64,000 bases of DNA from Lewinella sp. JB7 (GCF_024297185.1 NZ_JANCTD010000004.1:396207-460206), one strand, 5' to 3'. Shown: positions 42,757 to 52,234, numbered from the stretch's first letter. Notes: generated by a model not told the origin, from the sequence alone. Numbers and translations are program-made.

Positions 42757-43567
42757 AACTCCTGACGTGCACATCCATCTGCGGATAGGGAATATTAATA
42801 TCCGCCGCATCGAAGGCCTTTTTCACGTGCTCGTTCAGATAGATCAGGGTCGGCCAGTAATTGGCGTTCTCGGTCCACACCCGCAGGGCCATATCCACGC
42901 TGCTGTCGTTGAGGGTGCGGACGAAAATGTCGACGCCGCGGTCTATCAGAATGTTCGGGGTTGCCTCGACCACGGACTGCAGGGTAGCCCGCGCGTGATC
43001 GATATCGTCGCCGTAACCGATGCCGAAGGTCATGTCGAGCCGGCGCACTCCCAGGGCGGTCATGTTCTCGATGGCATTGCCCATCACTTTTCCGTTCGGA
43101 ATGATGATCAGCCGGTTGTCGACGGAGGTCAGGATGGTGTTAAATACCTGAATGTCCTTTACCGTACCCGTATACCCGCCCGTTGTGACCAGATCGCCCA
43201 CCTTGAAGGGGCGGAAGGTGAGCAGGAGAATACCGCTGGCGAAATGACCGAGGTTGCCCTGTAGGGCCAGTCCGACGGCCAGGGATAGGGCCGAAAGGAT
43301 GGCAATGAAGGAGGTCGTTTCCACGCCGAACATGCCGGCAATGGAAAGAATGAGCAGCACCTTCAGTCCGATGCTGAAAAAACTGGTCAGGAAACCGGAA
43401 ACGCTGATGTCCATGTTGCGCTTCTGGAAGAGGTGGCGCAGCTTCTCGGTCAGCCAGTTGATGAGCCAGAAGCCGGCGACCAGTAGAAATACGCCGAGGA
43501 CGATCTTCAGGCCAATGGCGAGTAAAATGGGTTCGTAGTCGCTCCAGAGCTGCGCGAAGTCTATCAT
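42755..43567 (-). CDS. mscS: MscS-family mechanosensitive channel
   Basis: A 270-residue small-conductance channel. There are three TM helices in about 12-115; the pore helix is LSLAVGLALQGNLGHFASGILLL with the Gly/Ala pattern. The beta domain (FKVGDLVTTGGYTGTVKDIQVFNTIL) and a C-terminal alpha-beta domain follow. It releases solutes under hypo-osmotic shock. Its stop lies in the last unit of the 56-bp array. It is divergent from recX. Confidence 0.94.
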   Translation of the reverse strand: MIDFAQLWSDYEPILLAIGLKIVLGVFLLVAGFWLINWLTEKLRHLFQKRNMDISVSGFLTSFFSIGLKVLLILSIAGMFGVETTSFIAILSALSLAVGLALQGNLGHFASGILLLTFRPFKVGDLVTTGGYTGTVKDIQVFNTILTSVDNRLIIIPNGKVMGNAIENMTALGVRRLDMTFGIGYGDDIDHARATLQSVVEATPNILIDRGVDIFVRTLNDSSVDMALRVWTENANYWPTLIYLNEHVKKAFDAADINIPYPQMDVHVRS

Positions 43568-43645
43568 TGGGGTCGGGGTTGAATTCGCGGCAAGATACGG
43601 ACGGTTGGGGCTTGGCCTCTAAGTCCGGAGTAGCCGATAATTTCG

Positions 43646-43653
43646 TACTTTTG
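43646..43653 (+). promoter_or_regulatory. -7 box of recX
   Basis: TACTTTTG, a full TAnnTTTG match, 24 bases before the GTG start at 43678. Confidence 0.5.
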
Positions 43654-43677
43654 CAACAAATCCTTTTAAAAACTTCC

Positions 43678-44163
43678 GTGTTTCAGCCCCCCAAGAAAGT
43701 CGTGTACACCGCCGAGCAGGCTCTAGAAGCGCTGCAGCATTACTGCGCCTACCAGGATCGCTGCCATAAGGAGGCTCGCGAAAAGCTGCACGAGCTCGGC
43801 TACTACGGCGATCCGGCCGAGGAAGTCATCGCGGAGCTCATCCGGGAGAAATACCTCGACGAGGAACGCTTCGCTCGCTCCTTCGCCCGCGGTAAGTTCA
43901 AGATTAAGCGGTGGGGCCGGTATAAGATCCGGGCGGAACTGAAGCACCGCCACATCAGTGCGTACTGCATCAAACAGGCCATGAAGGAGATCGACCCCTC
44001 CGAATATTACGGTACGCTGTGTAGTGAACTCGAACGGCGCAACGGGATCGAAAAGGCCGGGCAGCACCCGTACTTGCGCCGCCGTAAGTTGGCGGACTAT
44101 ATGGTGAAGCGGGGCTACGAATCCGGTATGGTGTGGGAAGCCATCAACGAGTTGGAGCTTTAG
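43678..44163 (+). CDS. recX: RecX-family regulatory protein
   Basis: A 161-residue helical protein of the RecX family, which modulates RecA filaments. Signature helices are present: ALEALQHYCAYQDRCHKEA, LIREKYLDEERFARSFARGK, KRWGRYKIRAELKHRHIS and VKRGYESGMVWEAI. No recA lies nearby. The GTG at 43678 is chosen as start because family similarity begins right after it and a -7 box lies 24 bases upstream. Confidence 0.88.
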   Translation: MFQPPKKVVYTAEQALEALQHYCAYQDRCHKEAREKLHELGYYGDPAEEVIAELIREKYLDEERFARSFARGKFKIKRWGRYKIRAELKHRHISAYCIKQAMKEIDPSEYYGTLCSELERRNGIEKAGQHPYLRRRKLADYMVKRGYESGMVWEAINELEL

Positions 44164-44240
44164 CCGACATTTGACCCGGCGACCGCCCGTCAAAACCCGT
44201 CCGGTAATCATCTGTTCCCCTGATTAGAACGCTTTCATCA

Positions 44241-45326
44241 ATGTCCGCATACCGTCCCCTACTCTTCATCCTCTGCCTGAGCCTGTTCGCCGGCCTCTCT
44301 TCCTGCGGGAATGAGGAACTGCAACGCACCCTCCAGCCGACCCCCTCGGCCTTCGGGCAGATCAACAGCCTGGTCGTCATCGCCGACAGCAGCACCTGGA
44401 AGGCCGGAGTGGGGGATTCCGTAGCGTACTTCTTCGAAGCTCCCTACATCATCCTGCCCCAGCCCGAGCCTATTTTCGACGTGCGCTACATTACGCCCGA
44501 GCAGGTATCGGCCGAACCTACCTGGGGCCAGTTGCGCAATTACATCGTTCTGGCCGACCTTAGCGATAGCGATAGCCCCACCACCCAGATGGTCCTCAAC
44601 GATCTCTCCGATGACAAGATCCAGCAGGTAAGGACCGAGGGTTTCGGAACGGCCGTAGCCAAGAACAAGTGGGCTACCGGCCAGCAACTGGTCTACATTC
44701 TGGGTAAAAATCACGATGAGTTGCTTACGGGTCTCAGTACCGTGTACCCCGGCGTCGTCAAGCGCCTGCAGCAAGGAGAAGATGAGCGCATGCGGGTCAC
44801 CACCTACTTCGAGGGCGTGAACCGCCGGCTGGGGGATACCGTCCGCCAGATGGCCGGCGCCTCCCTGGAAATTCCCGGCGGCTACGTTCGGGTACCGCTC
44901 GACGCGGAGGACGTGGTCTGGCTGCGCAAGGAAGTGCAAGGGGCCAGTCTCAATATCATGGTTACGAAAGTTCCCTACCAGGATCAGTCCCAGCTCTCCC
45001 GCGAAGGACTCAAGGAAATTCGCGATCGGATCGGTAAGGAATACGTCAGTTCCACTACCGCCAACACCTACATGCGGATCAACGACACCGACTTACCCCT
45101 CTTTACGGAAGCTACCGAACTCAACGGGGCCTACGCCATCGAAGGCCGGGGCATCTGGGAGATCGAGAACGACTTCCTGGCGGGGCCCTTTGTCTCCTAC
45201 CTGCTGAACGACGAGGCCGATAAGGAACTGGTCCTGGTCGACGGCTTCGTCTACGCTCCCGGACGCCGCAAGCGCGATCTGATGGCCGAGGTCGTTCAGG
45301 TTATTCGTACCGCCGAAGTCAACTAA
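44241..45326 (+). CDS. DUF4837 family lipoprotein
   Basis: A 361-residue lipoprotein with lipobox GLSSC near residue 22. The body matches the Bacteroidota-only DUF4837 family (PSAFGQINSLVVIADSSTW, GYVRVPLDAEDVVWLRKE, LFTEATELNGAYAIEGRG). The function is unknown. It is probably anchored to the inner or outer membrane and faces the periplasm. It follows recX by 77 bases. Confidence 0.88.
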   Translation: MSAYRPLLFILCLSLFAGLSSCGNEELQRTLQPTPSAFGQINSLVVIADSSTWKAGVGDSVAYFFEAPYIILPQPEPIFDVRYITPEQVSAEPTWGQLRNYIVLADLSDSDSPTTQMVLNDLSDDKIQQVRTEGFGTAVAKNKWATGQQLVYILGKNHDELLTGLSTVYPGVVKRLQQGEDERMRVTTYFEGVNRRLGDTVRQMAGASLEIPGGYVRVPLDAEDVVWLRKEVQGASLNIMVTKVPYQDQSQLSREGLKEIRDRIGKEYVSSTTANTYMRINDTDLPLFTEATELNGAYAIEGRGIWEIENDFLAGPFVSYLLNDEADKELVLVDGFVYAPGRRKRDLMAEVVQVIRTAEVN

Positions 45327-45376
45327 CGATATTCGTCCCACACCGCTCCCGCGTACCCGCCTAAACTTTGCCTTCC

Positions 45377-45910
45377 ATGTCCGCCACTGACCTTCTACGG
45401 TATCCCATCGGCCCAAGCCAATTGCCCCAGCCCGGGGACGAAGCCGCCCGCATCGACTCCATCAAACGCATCGGTAGTTTTCCGGATCGACTGGAAGCCC
45501 TGGCGGACGACATTCGACGGCGGAATCTGCTCGACGTAGCTTACCGACCGGGTGGCTGGTCGGCCCAGCAGGTCATTCACCACCTCGCCGATAGTCACCT
45601 GCACGCCTACCGCAGACACAAGGTCACCCTCGTGGAAGATCACCCTACCCTGGTCCCCTATAATCAGGAAGCTTGGGCGGAATTGCCCGACGTAGCCGCG
45701 GTGCCGGTGCAGGCCAGTCTGGACATTCTGCGGGGAATACACCTCCGGCTGGCCGTCTTACTGGCCCAGTGTACGGATGAGCAGTGGCGCCGCACGGCTT
45801 ACCATCCCGGCAGCGGTATTACCTACCACCTGGACACCCTGGCGGCACACTACGCCTGGCACGGGGATCATCATTTAGGGCACCTGCGATTAATCCTGGA
45901 GAACAATTGA
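45377..45910 (+). CDS. YfiT/BstA-like DinB-family bacillithiol transferase
   Basis: A 177-residue DinB four-helix protein of the YfiT type. The metal-binding His residues are visible in VIHHLADSHLHAYRR and HYAWHGDHHLGHL. YfiT/BstA enzymes transfer bacillithiol to electrophiles; other members are called metal-dependent hydrolases. AAACTTTG ends 6 bases before the chosen ATG. It complements the ytxJ gene 4 kb away. Confidence 0.87.
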   Translation: MSATDLLRYPIGPSQLPQPGDEAARIDSIKRIGSFPDRLEALADDIRRRNLLDVAYRPGGWSAQQVIHHLADSHLHAYRRHKVTLVEDHPTLVPYNQEAWAELPDVAAVPVQASLDILRGIHLRLAVLLAQCTDEQWRRTAYHPGSGITYHLDTLAAHYAWHGDHHLGHLRLILENN

Positions 45911-46130
45911 CGCGATAAAATTGCATTTACCGAAGACCAACTTGTGAACTACATAAACAATGCTACTAAATTCTTAAATTGATTGAATTTGCAAAACAAT
46001 ACTTTATTAGCAGCTTATTTGCAGGTCTTTACGCGAATCTGACGAACACCCATCGTACGGATCGGGTTTGGGGGATACACACCTATTGAGTATTACACAC
46101 CCACTTTTTCCCCATCAAACCAACAATTTT

Positions 46131-47153
46131 ATGCTTTCCAATTTATCACTGAGCCGGCTCGGCCTGCTCCTTATTGCCGTTATGGCACTTTCCCTCACTT
46201 CCTGCAACGACGATGACGATACCATTCTCGGCATCGACTTCGACGACGACGGAACGCTCTTCCTCTCCTCCAACACCAGTGGTATGGTCGGCGTAGTCAA
46301 TCTGGAAGACGGCGCCCCGGACATCGAAACCTTTACGGCCTCCGGCACCGATGCCGACGGACTTTACTACGATACCGACGAGGGTAATCTGTATCAGGTA
46401 GACCGCACCAACAACGTCCTGGTCGAGTACAACGACGTCATTGATGATCTTGATGACCCCAACGGCGTCGACGTGGAATCGCGCAGTACTTCCGACTTCA
46501 CGAACGGTCGCGGGTTGGCTTACCGCAACAAGCAGTTCGTTGTCGCCCAACAAGGGAGCGATGAGAACGACAACGCCAATCGCCTGGTGGTGTATAACAT
46601 CCTGACGGGTGACGACATCCAGACCGGCTATGCCTTCGATACCGACATTGCCCTCTGGGGTATTCAGTTCGTCGGCAGTGACCTCTACGCCGTAGTCGAT
46701 AAGAGCGATTCCGTCGCCGTATTTACCGGATTGCTCAACAACGCTCCCGGAACCATGGTCACCCCCGATCGCTACATCAAGGTAGACGGCATCACCCGTA
46801 CCCACGGACTGGAGTACAATGCCGAAGACGACATCATGATCCTGACCGACATCGGTGACGCCGCCTCCGATACCGACGGCGGACTGGTCATCCTGCGCAA
46901 CTTCTCTACCCTGGGCAACCTGACCTCCGTCGGTGCCGAGAGCTACACCCGTATTGGTGGAGCGACCACTACCCTCGGTAACCCGGTTGACGTAGCCTAC
47001 GACCAGGATACCGATCGTATTTACGTAGCCGATCGCGCTACCAACGGCGGTACACTGCTGATCTTCGAAGGCACTGCTAGCGGAGACGTGGCCCCCATGA
47101 CCTCCCTGCCCTTCCCCGGGCTGAGCTCGCTGTATCTGCACCGGGATAACTAA
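46131..47153 (+). CDS. Lipoprotein with beta-propeller-like repeats
   Basis: A 340-residue lipoprotein with lipobox LTSC and Cys25, followed by an acidic NDDDD spacer. The body repeats ~45-residue units with GLAYRNKQFVVAQ, GIQFVGSDLYAVVD, HGLEYNAEDDIMILTDIG and VAYDQDTDRIYVADRA, as in NHL/SMP-30-type propellers. No catalytic motif is recognised. The upstream 220 bases are AT-rich and may hold its promoter. A strong terminator follows. Confidence 0.75.
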   Translation: MLSNLSLSRLGLLLIAVMALSLTSCNDDDDTILGIDFDDDGTLFLSSNTSGMVGVVNLEDGAPDIETFTASGTDADGLYYDTDEGNLYQVDRTNNVLVEYNDVIDDLDDPNGVDVESRSTSDFTNGRGLAYRNKQFVVAQQGSDENDNANRLVVYNILTGDDIQTGYAFDTDIALWGIQFVGSDLYAVVDKSDSVAVFTGLLNNAPGTMVTPDRYIKVDGITRTHGLEYNAEDDIMILTDIGDAASDTDGGLVILRNFSTLGNLTSVGAESYTRIGGATTTLGNPVDVAYDQDTDRIYVADRATNGGTLLIFEGTASGDVAPMTSLPFPGLSSLYLHRDN

Positions 47154-47175
47154 ACCGTGATTCCCTAGTACGCTA

Positions 47176-47215
47176 AAGGCGCCCGTTCCTCCCCCGGGAG
47201 GAGCGGGCGCTTTTT
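47176..47215 (+). terminator. Rho-independent terminator
   Basis: A 14-bp stem with one wobble, GCGCCCGTTCCTCC / GGAGGAGCGGGCGC, followed by T5, after the propeller lipoprotein gene. Confidence 0.9.
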
Positions 47216-47237
47216 GTATGCAGTGTATATTGCTACA

Positions 47238-48593
47238 ATGCGCAAACACACCGCCGAGGGTACGAATCTTGATCTTTTACAAATTAACAGTTGGCAGTTG
47301 GAGCTGCTGGTCACCGGATTCGCGCTGGCGGGAATGCTGTCGGGCTTCGATGCCTTTGGTGAGTGGACCAAAAAGTGGCTCGACGCGCTCAGTGGCAAGG
47401 ACCTTGTCTCAAGTTTCGTCGGTGGTCTGATCGTGTGTCTGTCGTTTGCCTACATCATCACGCTGGCTAATCTGTTCGTGCACGTGGTACTGCGGTGCCT
47501 GTGGATCGGTGCGATCGGTTCGCGGTCCGTTATGGGGGATACCGTACTGATACGGAGAAGACTGGCCCCGAAGTTCCGCTCCTTCCTTCAGCGCCGAACC
47601 GGAAATTTTGACCGCTACATCCAACACGTCGACGACGCGGCCAGTCTGATCTTCGCCTTTACGTTTCTGCTGATCGTAGTCGCCGTCAGCATCTTCACGA
47701 TCACCGGATCGCTGGCGGGGTTGGTGCTGCTGATCAATACGGTATCCGACGGAGGAACCTTTTGGACGGTCCTGCTGGGAATCATCCTGTTCGCTTACCT
47801 GTTTTTCGTTCTCGTTTATTTCGTGGACTTTCTCACCGCCGGCTACCTCAAGCGCTTTCGCTTCTTCTCCCACCTTTACTTTCCTTTCTACCGGCTGCTG
47901 GGTTGGATTACCCTGGCCCGTCTGTACCGACCGCTGTACTACAACCTACTTTCCCGTAAGCATAGCTATTGGTTTGCCCTCGTACTCGTCCCCTACTTGT
48001 TTCTGGCCGTCACCCTTCTTTCGCTGCAGGCTACTCCTTTCCGTTATGTATCGAACGATTACTTCGATAACGACACCAACGGCAAACACCTGCTCCGCGC
48101 CGGATACTACGCGGACGAAAACGATGACCGGGTCACGGAAGCCATGGTGGAACTGCCTTCTCAGATCATCAGAGCCTCACCCCTGCGGGTGCGCATTCCA
48201 CTGTATAGTTCCTACGAAGCGGTGATTGCACGGCAGTGCCCCGAACTGTTACCCCCCCACCAGAGCGTCATTCACTCCGTGATACTGTCGCGCTTGTTTG
48301 GTTCCGAACCGGATGCGGCAAATTCCGCTACGCTGACCCCCCATATTCTGGAGTGTCTCGGCAGTTCGCTATCACTCTACCTCGACAGTAACAGACTCAG
48401 TCTGCACGATGTATTTCTGACCCGCCAGGATCACAGCCTACGCCCGGATCTGATCAAATTCATTCCCCTGGACACCCTTACTCCGGGGCTGCACTACCTG
48501 AATGTCCACCAGCGACAGCTCCCCTCCCCCCGCAGACCGGAAGATTCGATCAGGGCGATTATTTCGGTTCCCTTTTACTACGCTTCGGGCTAG
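47238..48593 (+). CDS. Uncharacterised multi-pass membrane protein
   Basis: A 451-residue protein of no family I recognise. Hydrophobic helices lie at about 23-45, 58-85, 130-160, 170-200 and 245-265. A ~180-residue hydrophilic C-terminal part (from FRYVSNDYFDNDTNGKHLL) looks extracytoplasmic. The ATG at 47238 is preferred to an in-frame TTG inside the terminator T run. Its TAG stop and the leuB stop overlap in the palindrome CTAG at 48590-48593. Confidence 0.7.
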   Translation: MRKHTAEGTNLDLLQINSWQLELLVTGFALAGMLSGFDAFGEWTKKWLDALSGKDLVSSFVGGLIVCLSFAYIITLANLFVHVVLRCLWIGAIGSRSVMGDTVLIRRRLAPKFRSFLQRRTGNFDRYIQHVDDAASLIFAFTFLLIVVAVSIFTITGSLAGLVLLINTVSDGGTFWTVLLGIILFAYLFFVLVYFVDFLTAGYLKRFRFFSHLYFPFYRLLGWITLARLYRPLYYNLLSRKHSYWFALVLVPYLFLAVTLLSLQATPFRYVSNDYFDNDTNGKHLLRAGYYADENDDRVTEAMVELPSQIIRASPLRVRIPLYSSYEAVIARQCPELLPPHQSVIHSVILSRLFGSEPDAANSATLTPHILECLGSSLSLYLDSNRLSLHDVFLTRQDHSLRPDLIKFIPLDTLTPGLHYLNVHQRQLPSPRRPEDSIRAIISVPFYYASG

Positions 48594-49645
48594 AGCGCGG
48601 CGGCGATACGGTCGCCGAATTCCCGGGTACCGACCCGCGTGGCCGGCCGGAGATCCTCCGTACCTACGCCCTGCCCCAGGACGGCGTTGACCGCGCTTCT
48701 AATCGCCGCACCCTCCTCACGCAGTTCCAGGTGATCGAGCATCATGGCGGCCGACAGGACGGCGGCAACCGGATTGGCACGGTCCTGTCCCGCTCCTTCC
48801 GGCCAGGAGCCGTGAATGGGTTCAAACATGCCGACGGTAGAGCCCACGCTGCTGGACGGCAACAATCCGAGTGATCCGGCCAGTACGCTCGATGCGTCGG
48901 AGAGAATGTCGCCGAACATGTTGCTGGTCACGATTACGTCGAACTGGGCGGGGTTGAGGATCAACTGCATGGCGGCGTTGTCCACGAACATGAAGTTCAG
49001 TTCCACGTCGTCGTTTTCCGCGGCGAGCTCCCGGGTGACCTCCCGCCACAGTCGGCTGCTTTCCATCACGTTGGCCTTGTCGACCAGGGTGAGTCTGCCA
49101 CGGCGGGCACGGGCCTCGGCGAAGCCCATCCGCACGATGCGGTCGATCTCCATACGGGTATAGGTACAGGTATCGTAGGCGGTATTGCCGTCGTCCTTTC
49201 TACCCTTTTCCCCAAAGTAGATGCCGCCGGTGAGCTCTCGGACGATCAACATATCCACGCCCTTCATGCGTTCGGGGCGCAGGGGACTCAGGTCAGCCAG
49301 TTCGTCGTAGCTCGCCACCGGGCGCAGGTTGGCAAACAGGCCGAGCTCCTTACGCAGCTTCAGTAAGCCCTGTTCGGGACGGACCTTCGCGGTAGGATCA
49401 TTGTCGAAGCGGGGGTGACCGATGGCCCCGAACAGTAAAGCATCCGACCGTCTGCACAGCGACAGCGTTTCTTCCGGGAGGGGCTCCCCCGTCTTGTCGA
49501 TTGCCACCGCTCCGACGGGAGCGTAGGTGTATTGAAAGGTGTGTCCGAATTTTTCGGCAACGACGTCGAGCACCTTGATCGCTTCGGCGATCACTTCGGG
49601 TCCGATCCCGTCGCCGTCCAGTACGGCAATATTATAGGTAGGCAT
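48590..49645 (-). CDS. leuB: 3-isopropylmalate dehydrogenase
   Basis: A 351-residue NAD-dependent oxidative decarboxylase, third step of leucine synthesis. GDGIGPEV (start), the ELTGGIYFG loop (about 134), the catalytic VDNAAMQLI region and TSNMFGDILSDASSVLAGSLG are intact. It is last in the minus-strand unit leuC - four-helix - leuD - leuB, 20 bases after leuD. Confidence 0.96.
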   Translation of the reverse strand: MPTYNIAVLDGDGIGPEVIAEAIKVLDVVAEKFGHTFQYTYAPVGAVAIDKTGEPLPEETLSLCRRSDALLFGAIGHPRFDNDPTAKVRPEQGLLKLRKELGLFANLRPVASYDELADLSPLRPERMKGVDMLIVRELTGGIYFGEKGRKDDGNTAYDTCTYTRMEIDRIVRMGFAEARARRGRLTLVDKANVMESSRLWREVTRELAAENDDVELNFMFVDNAAMQLILNPAQFDVIVTSNMFGDILSDASSVLAGSLGLLPSSSVGSTVGMFEPIHGSWPEGAGQDRANPVAAVLSAAMMLDHLELREEGAAIRSAVNAVLGQGVGTEDLRPATRVGTREFGDRIAAAL

Positions 49646-49665
49646 ATAGTGGGGCGGTAAGGGTA

Positions 49666-50265
49666 TTACAGGCTAAAGTCGAGGCGTTGACGTTCGAAAG
49701 ATTCGATCTTCTCCCGCTGACTCAGCAGGAAGTCGATGTCGTCGTAGCCGTTCAGCAGACAGGTTTTTTTGTACTCATCGATTTCGAATTCGGTAACCGT
49801 CCCGGTAACTTCATTGGTGAAGGTCTGGGCTTCGAGGTTCACCGTGAACCGGGCCCCCGAGTCTTGCTCGATGGTACGCAGGGCTTCGTCGAGCACGGCC
49901 GGACTTACCGTCACCGGCAGCAATCCGTTGTTCAGGGCATTCCCCTTGAAGATATCGGCGAAGTAGCTCGACACTACCACCCGGAAACCGTAATCCTGGA
50001 TGGCCCAGGCGGCGTGTTCCCGACTGGATCCGCAACCGAAATTGGCCCCGGCAATGAGGATGTCCCCGGCGTAGGCCGGATTGTTCAGCACGAAATCGGG
50101 CTTCGGCTGATTGAGCTTATCGTAGCGCCAGTCGCGGAAGAGATTCTCCCCAAACCCTTCGCGGGTCGTCGCCTTCAGGAAGCGTGCCGGAATGATCTGA
50201 TCGGTATCGACGTCCTCGATGGGCAGGGGGACGGCGGTGGAAGTGAGTTGTTTGAAGGGGGTCAA
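49666..50265 (-). CDS. leuD: 3-isopropylmalate dehydratase small subunit
   Basis: A 199-residue swivel subunit that pairs with LeuC to isomerise isopropylmalate. [18 protein letters not shown] near the start and [17 protein letters not shown] (about 72) are diagnostic. It is separated from leuC by the four-helix-bundle gene and AT-rich repeats, whereas leuC and leuD usually adjoin. Confidence 0.96.
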   Translation of the reverse strand: MTPFKQLTSTAVPLPIEDVDTDQIIPARFLKATTREGFGENLFRDWRYDKLNQPKPDFVLNNPAYAGDILIAGANFGCGSSREHAAWAIQDYGFRVVVSSYFADIFKGNALNNGLLPVTVSPAVLDEALRTIEQDSGARFTVNLEAQTFTNEVTGTVTEFEIDEYKKTCLLNGYDDIDFLLSQREKIESFERQRLDFSL

Positions 50266-50325
50266 AAGTTGAAATTTTAGATCTCAGATTTAAAATTGAA
50301 AATTTTCAATTTGAAATTTACTTGG
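50266..50325. repeat. AT-rich repeat element, copy 2 (left flank of the inserted gene)
   Basis: A/T-only words (GAAATTTTAG, TTTAAAATTGAAAATTTTC) lie directly upstream of leuD. Bases 50300-50320 equal 4459-4479 except for one base. Confidence 0.6.
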
Positions 50326-50390
50326 CACCTCGGGTAGCACGGTTGTTTTGAATAACCATTAGCGAAATGTGGGAGACACCCGCAGGCAGT

Positions 50391-50756
50391 TCAGGAAGCC
50401 AACTTCATTTGGACCTTCTTAGCACTGGAGGTGAAAATAGCGATCAATTCAGTTGATTCACGAATAAGAGTCAGGACGTCTTCCTCAGGAAGGTATTTAA
50501 GGTAGTAGATGTACCGAAGGGTATTGCGGGACTCCCGTAGTTCCTTCAGTCCAAGCTTCAACTTGTGCAGAAAATCGCGGGAAGACTCCGCGGCCCGCGT
50601 TTCTCCGTAATGAAAACCCGGGGAGCTAGCGGATCGAACGAGTTGATGCGCGGCGTTCTTAGCATCATAATATTGCTCAATTGGGAGGCGGCGGGTCAGA
50701 AGGGTGCAATTCACTCCAAACATTATGAGACGGGCCTCCAGTTGATCAGCAGTCAT
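50391..50756 (-). CDS. Four-helix bundle protein (23S rRNA intervening-sequence-protein type)
   Basis: A 121-residue helical protein of the IVS/Avd-like four-helix-bundle family: LPIEQYYDAKNAAHQLVRSASSPG, FHYGETRAAESSRDFLHKLK and LKELRESRNTLRYIYYLKYL fit it. Members are encoded in 23S rRNA inserts, beside diversity-generating retroelements, or as orphans in Bacteroidota; the function of orphans is unknown. It lies inside the leu unit and is bracketed by AT-rich repeats, so it looks like an acquired cassette. Its GC is below that of leuC and leuD. Confidence 0.87.
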   Translation of the reverse strand: MTADQLEARLIMFGVNCTLLTRRLPIEQYYDAKNAAHQLVRSASSPGFHYGETRAAESSRDFLHKLKLGLKELRESRNTLRYIYYLKYLPEEDVLTLIRESTELIAIFTSSAKKVQMKLAS

Positions 50757-50848
50757 TTCTCTAGTGGTAGATGGGTAAAACCAAAAATCACTGCCAAACT
50801 AACAAACAACAAATAGTAGTACAAATTTTAAATACCCAATTTTAAATT
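50757..50848. repeat. AT-rich repeat element, copy 3 (right flank of the inserted gene)
   Basis: An A-rich spacer ends in AAATTTTAAATACCC and AATTTTAAATTTTAAATA just after the leuC stop. It resembles copies 1 and 2 in wording but not base for base. Confidence 0.5.
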
Positions 50849-52234
50849 TTAAATATCTCTGACGTCCACTATCTTCCCCGCCACCGCCGCCGCCGCCGCC
50901 GTCAGCGGACTGGCCAGAATGGTACGCGCTCCGGGGCCCTGACGACCCTCAAAGTTGCGGTTGGAGGTGGAAACGCAGTAGCGGCCGGCCGGCACCTTAT
51001 CTTCGTTCATACCGAGGCAGGCACTACATCCGGCACCGCGGAACTCGAATCCGGCGGCTTCGAACACCCGGTCCAGCCCCTCGGCAATGGCCTGCTTGGC
51101 GACTTGCTGGGAGCCCGGGACCACGATGCCCGTAACGTTGGCTGCTACCCGCTTACCCTGCACCAGCGACCCCGCCAGACGAAGATCCTCGATGCGGCTG
51201 TTCGTGCACGAGCCGATGAAGACGTAGTCGATGGGCATGCCCTCCATGTGTTGCCCGATCTCCAGATCCATGTAGTTCATAGCCTTCTCCATACTGGCCG
51301 CTCCGTGGAGCGCGCTGGCTTCGGGAATGGTGTCCGTGACCCCCATACCCATGCCCGGATTGGTTCCGTAGGTGATCATGGGAGGAATGTCCTCGGCCCG
51401 GTAGGTATATTCGGTATCAAAGGTCGCGTCCGCGTCGGTGGGCAGGGTGCGCCAGTGGGCGACGGCCTCGTCCCAATCGGCTCCCCGCGGACTGAACTCC
51501 CGTCCCTCGAGGTAGTCGAAGGTCGTCTGATCGGGCGCGATGAGCCCACCCCGGGCCCCCATTTCTATGCTCATGTTGCAGACGGTCATCCGGCCCTCCA
51601 TGCTCAGATTGCGGATCGCGGAACCGGCGTACTCGACGAAGTGGCCCGTGCCGCCCCCGGTACCCAACTGAGCGATGACGTAAAGAATGAGGTCCTTGGC
51701 GGTCACGCCGGCCTGCAGTTCTCCCTCGATGTTGATCCGCATCTTGCGGGGCTTCTCCATGAGGACGCACTGGGTAGCCATTACCTGTTCTACCTGACTG
51801 GTCCCGATACCGAAGGCGATGGCACCGAAGGCCCCGTGGGTACTCGTATGGCTGTCGCCGCACACCATGGTGATGCCCGGGCGGGTGATGCCGAGTTCGG
51901 GGCCGATCACGTGCACGATGCCCTGGTAGGGGTGGCCGAGGCCGTACAATTCGACGCCGAATTCCGCGCAGTTTTCGGTGAGCATATTCACCTGCTTCCG
52001 ACTCAGGGGTTCGGCAATGGGCTTATCCTGGTCCTTGGTGGGTACGTTGTGGTCGGCGGTCGCAACGATGCGGTCGCGGCGCAGCAGGGGGATACCGCGC
52101 TGCCGCAGTCCGTTAAAGGCCTGCGGACTGGTAACCTCGTGGATCAGGTGACGATCGATGTACAGGACCTGGGCGCCGCCGGGGACGGAGGTGACCACGT
52201 GAGCGTCCCAGACTTTGTCGAAAAGGGTTGGCAT
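50849..52234 (-). CDS. leuC: 3-isopropylmalate dehydratase large subunit
   Basis: A 461-residue aconitase-family subunit with a 4Fe-4S cluster. TLFDKVWDAHVV (start), VCGDSHTSTHGAFGA (about 131), IGSCTNSRIEDLR (Cys ligand, about 340) and the GAGCSACLGMNED pair of Cys ligands (about 398-405) are intact. It is the first gene of the minus-strand leu unit, with a -7 box at 52258. Confidence 0.97.
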   Translation of the reverse strand: MPTLFDKVWDAHVVTSVPGGAQVLYIDRHLIHEVTSPQAFNGLRQRGIPLLRRDRIVATADHNVPTKDQDKPIAEPLSRKQVNMLTENCAEFGVELYGLGHPYQGIVHVIGPELGITRPGITMVCGDSHTSTHGAFGAIAFGIGTSQVEQVMATQCVLMEKPRKMRINIEGELQAGVTAKDLILYVIAQLGTGGGTGHFVEYAGSAIRNLSMEGRMTVCNMSIEMGARGGLIAPDQTTFDYLEGREFSPRGADWDEAVAHWRTLPTDADATFDTEYTYRAEDIPPMITYGTNPGMGMGVTDTIPEASALHGAASMEKAMNYMDLEIGQHMEGMPIDYVFIGSCTNSRIEDLRLAGSLVQGKRVAANVTGIVVPGSQQVAKQAIAEGLDRVFEAAGFEFRGAGCSACLGMNEDKVPAGRYCVSTSNRNFEGRQGPGARTILASPLTAAAAAVAGKIVDVRDI

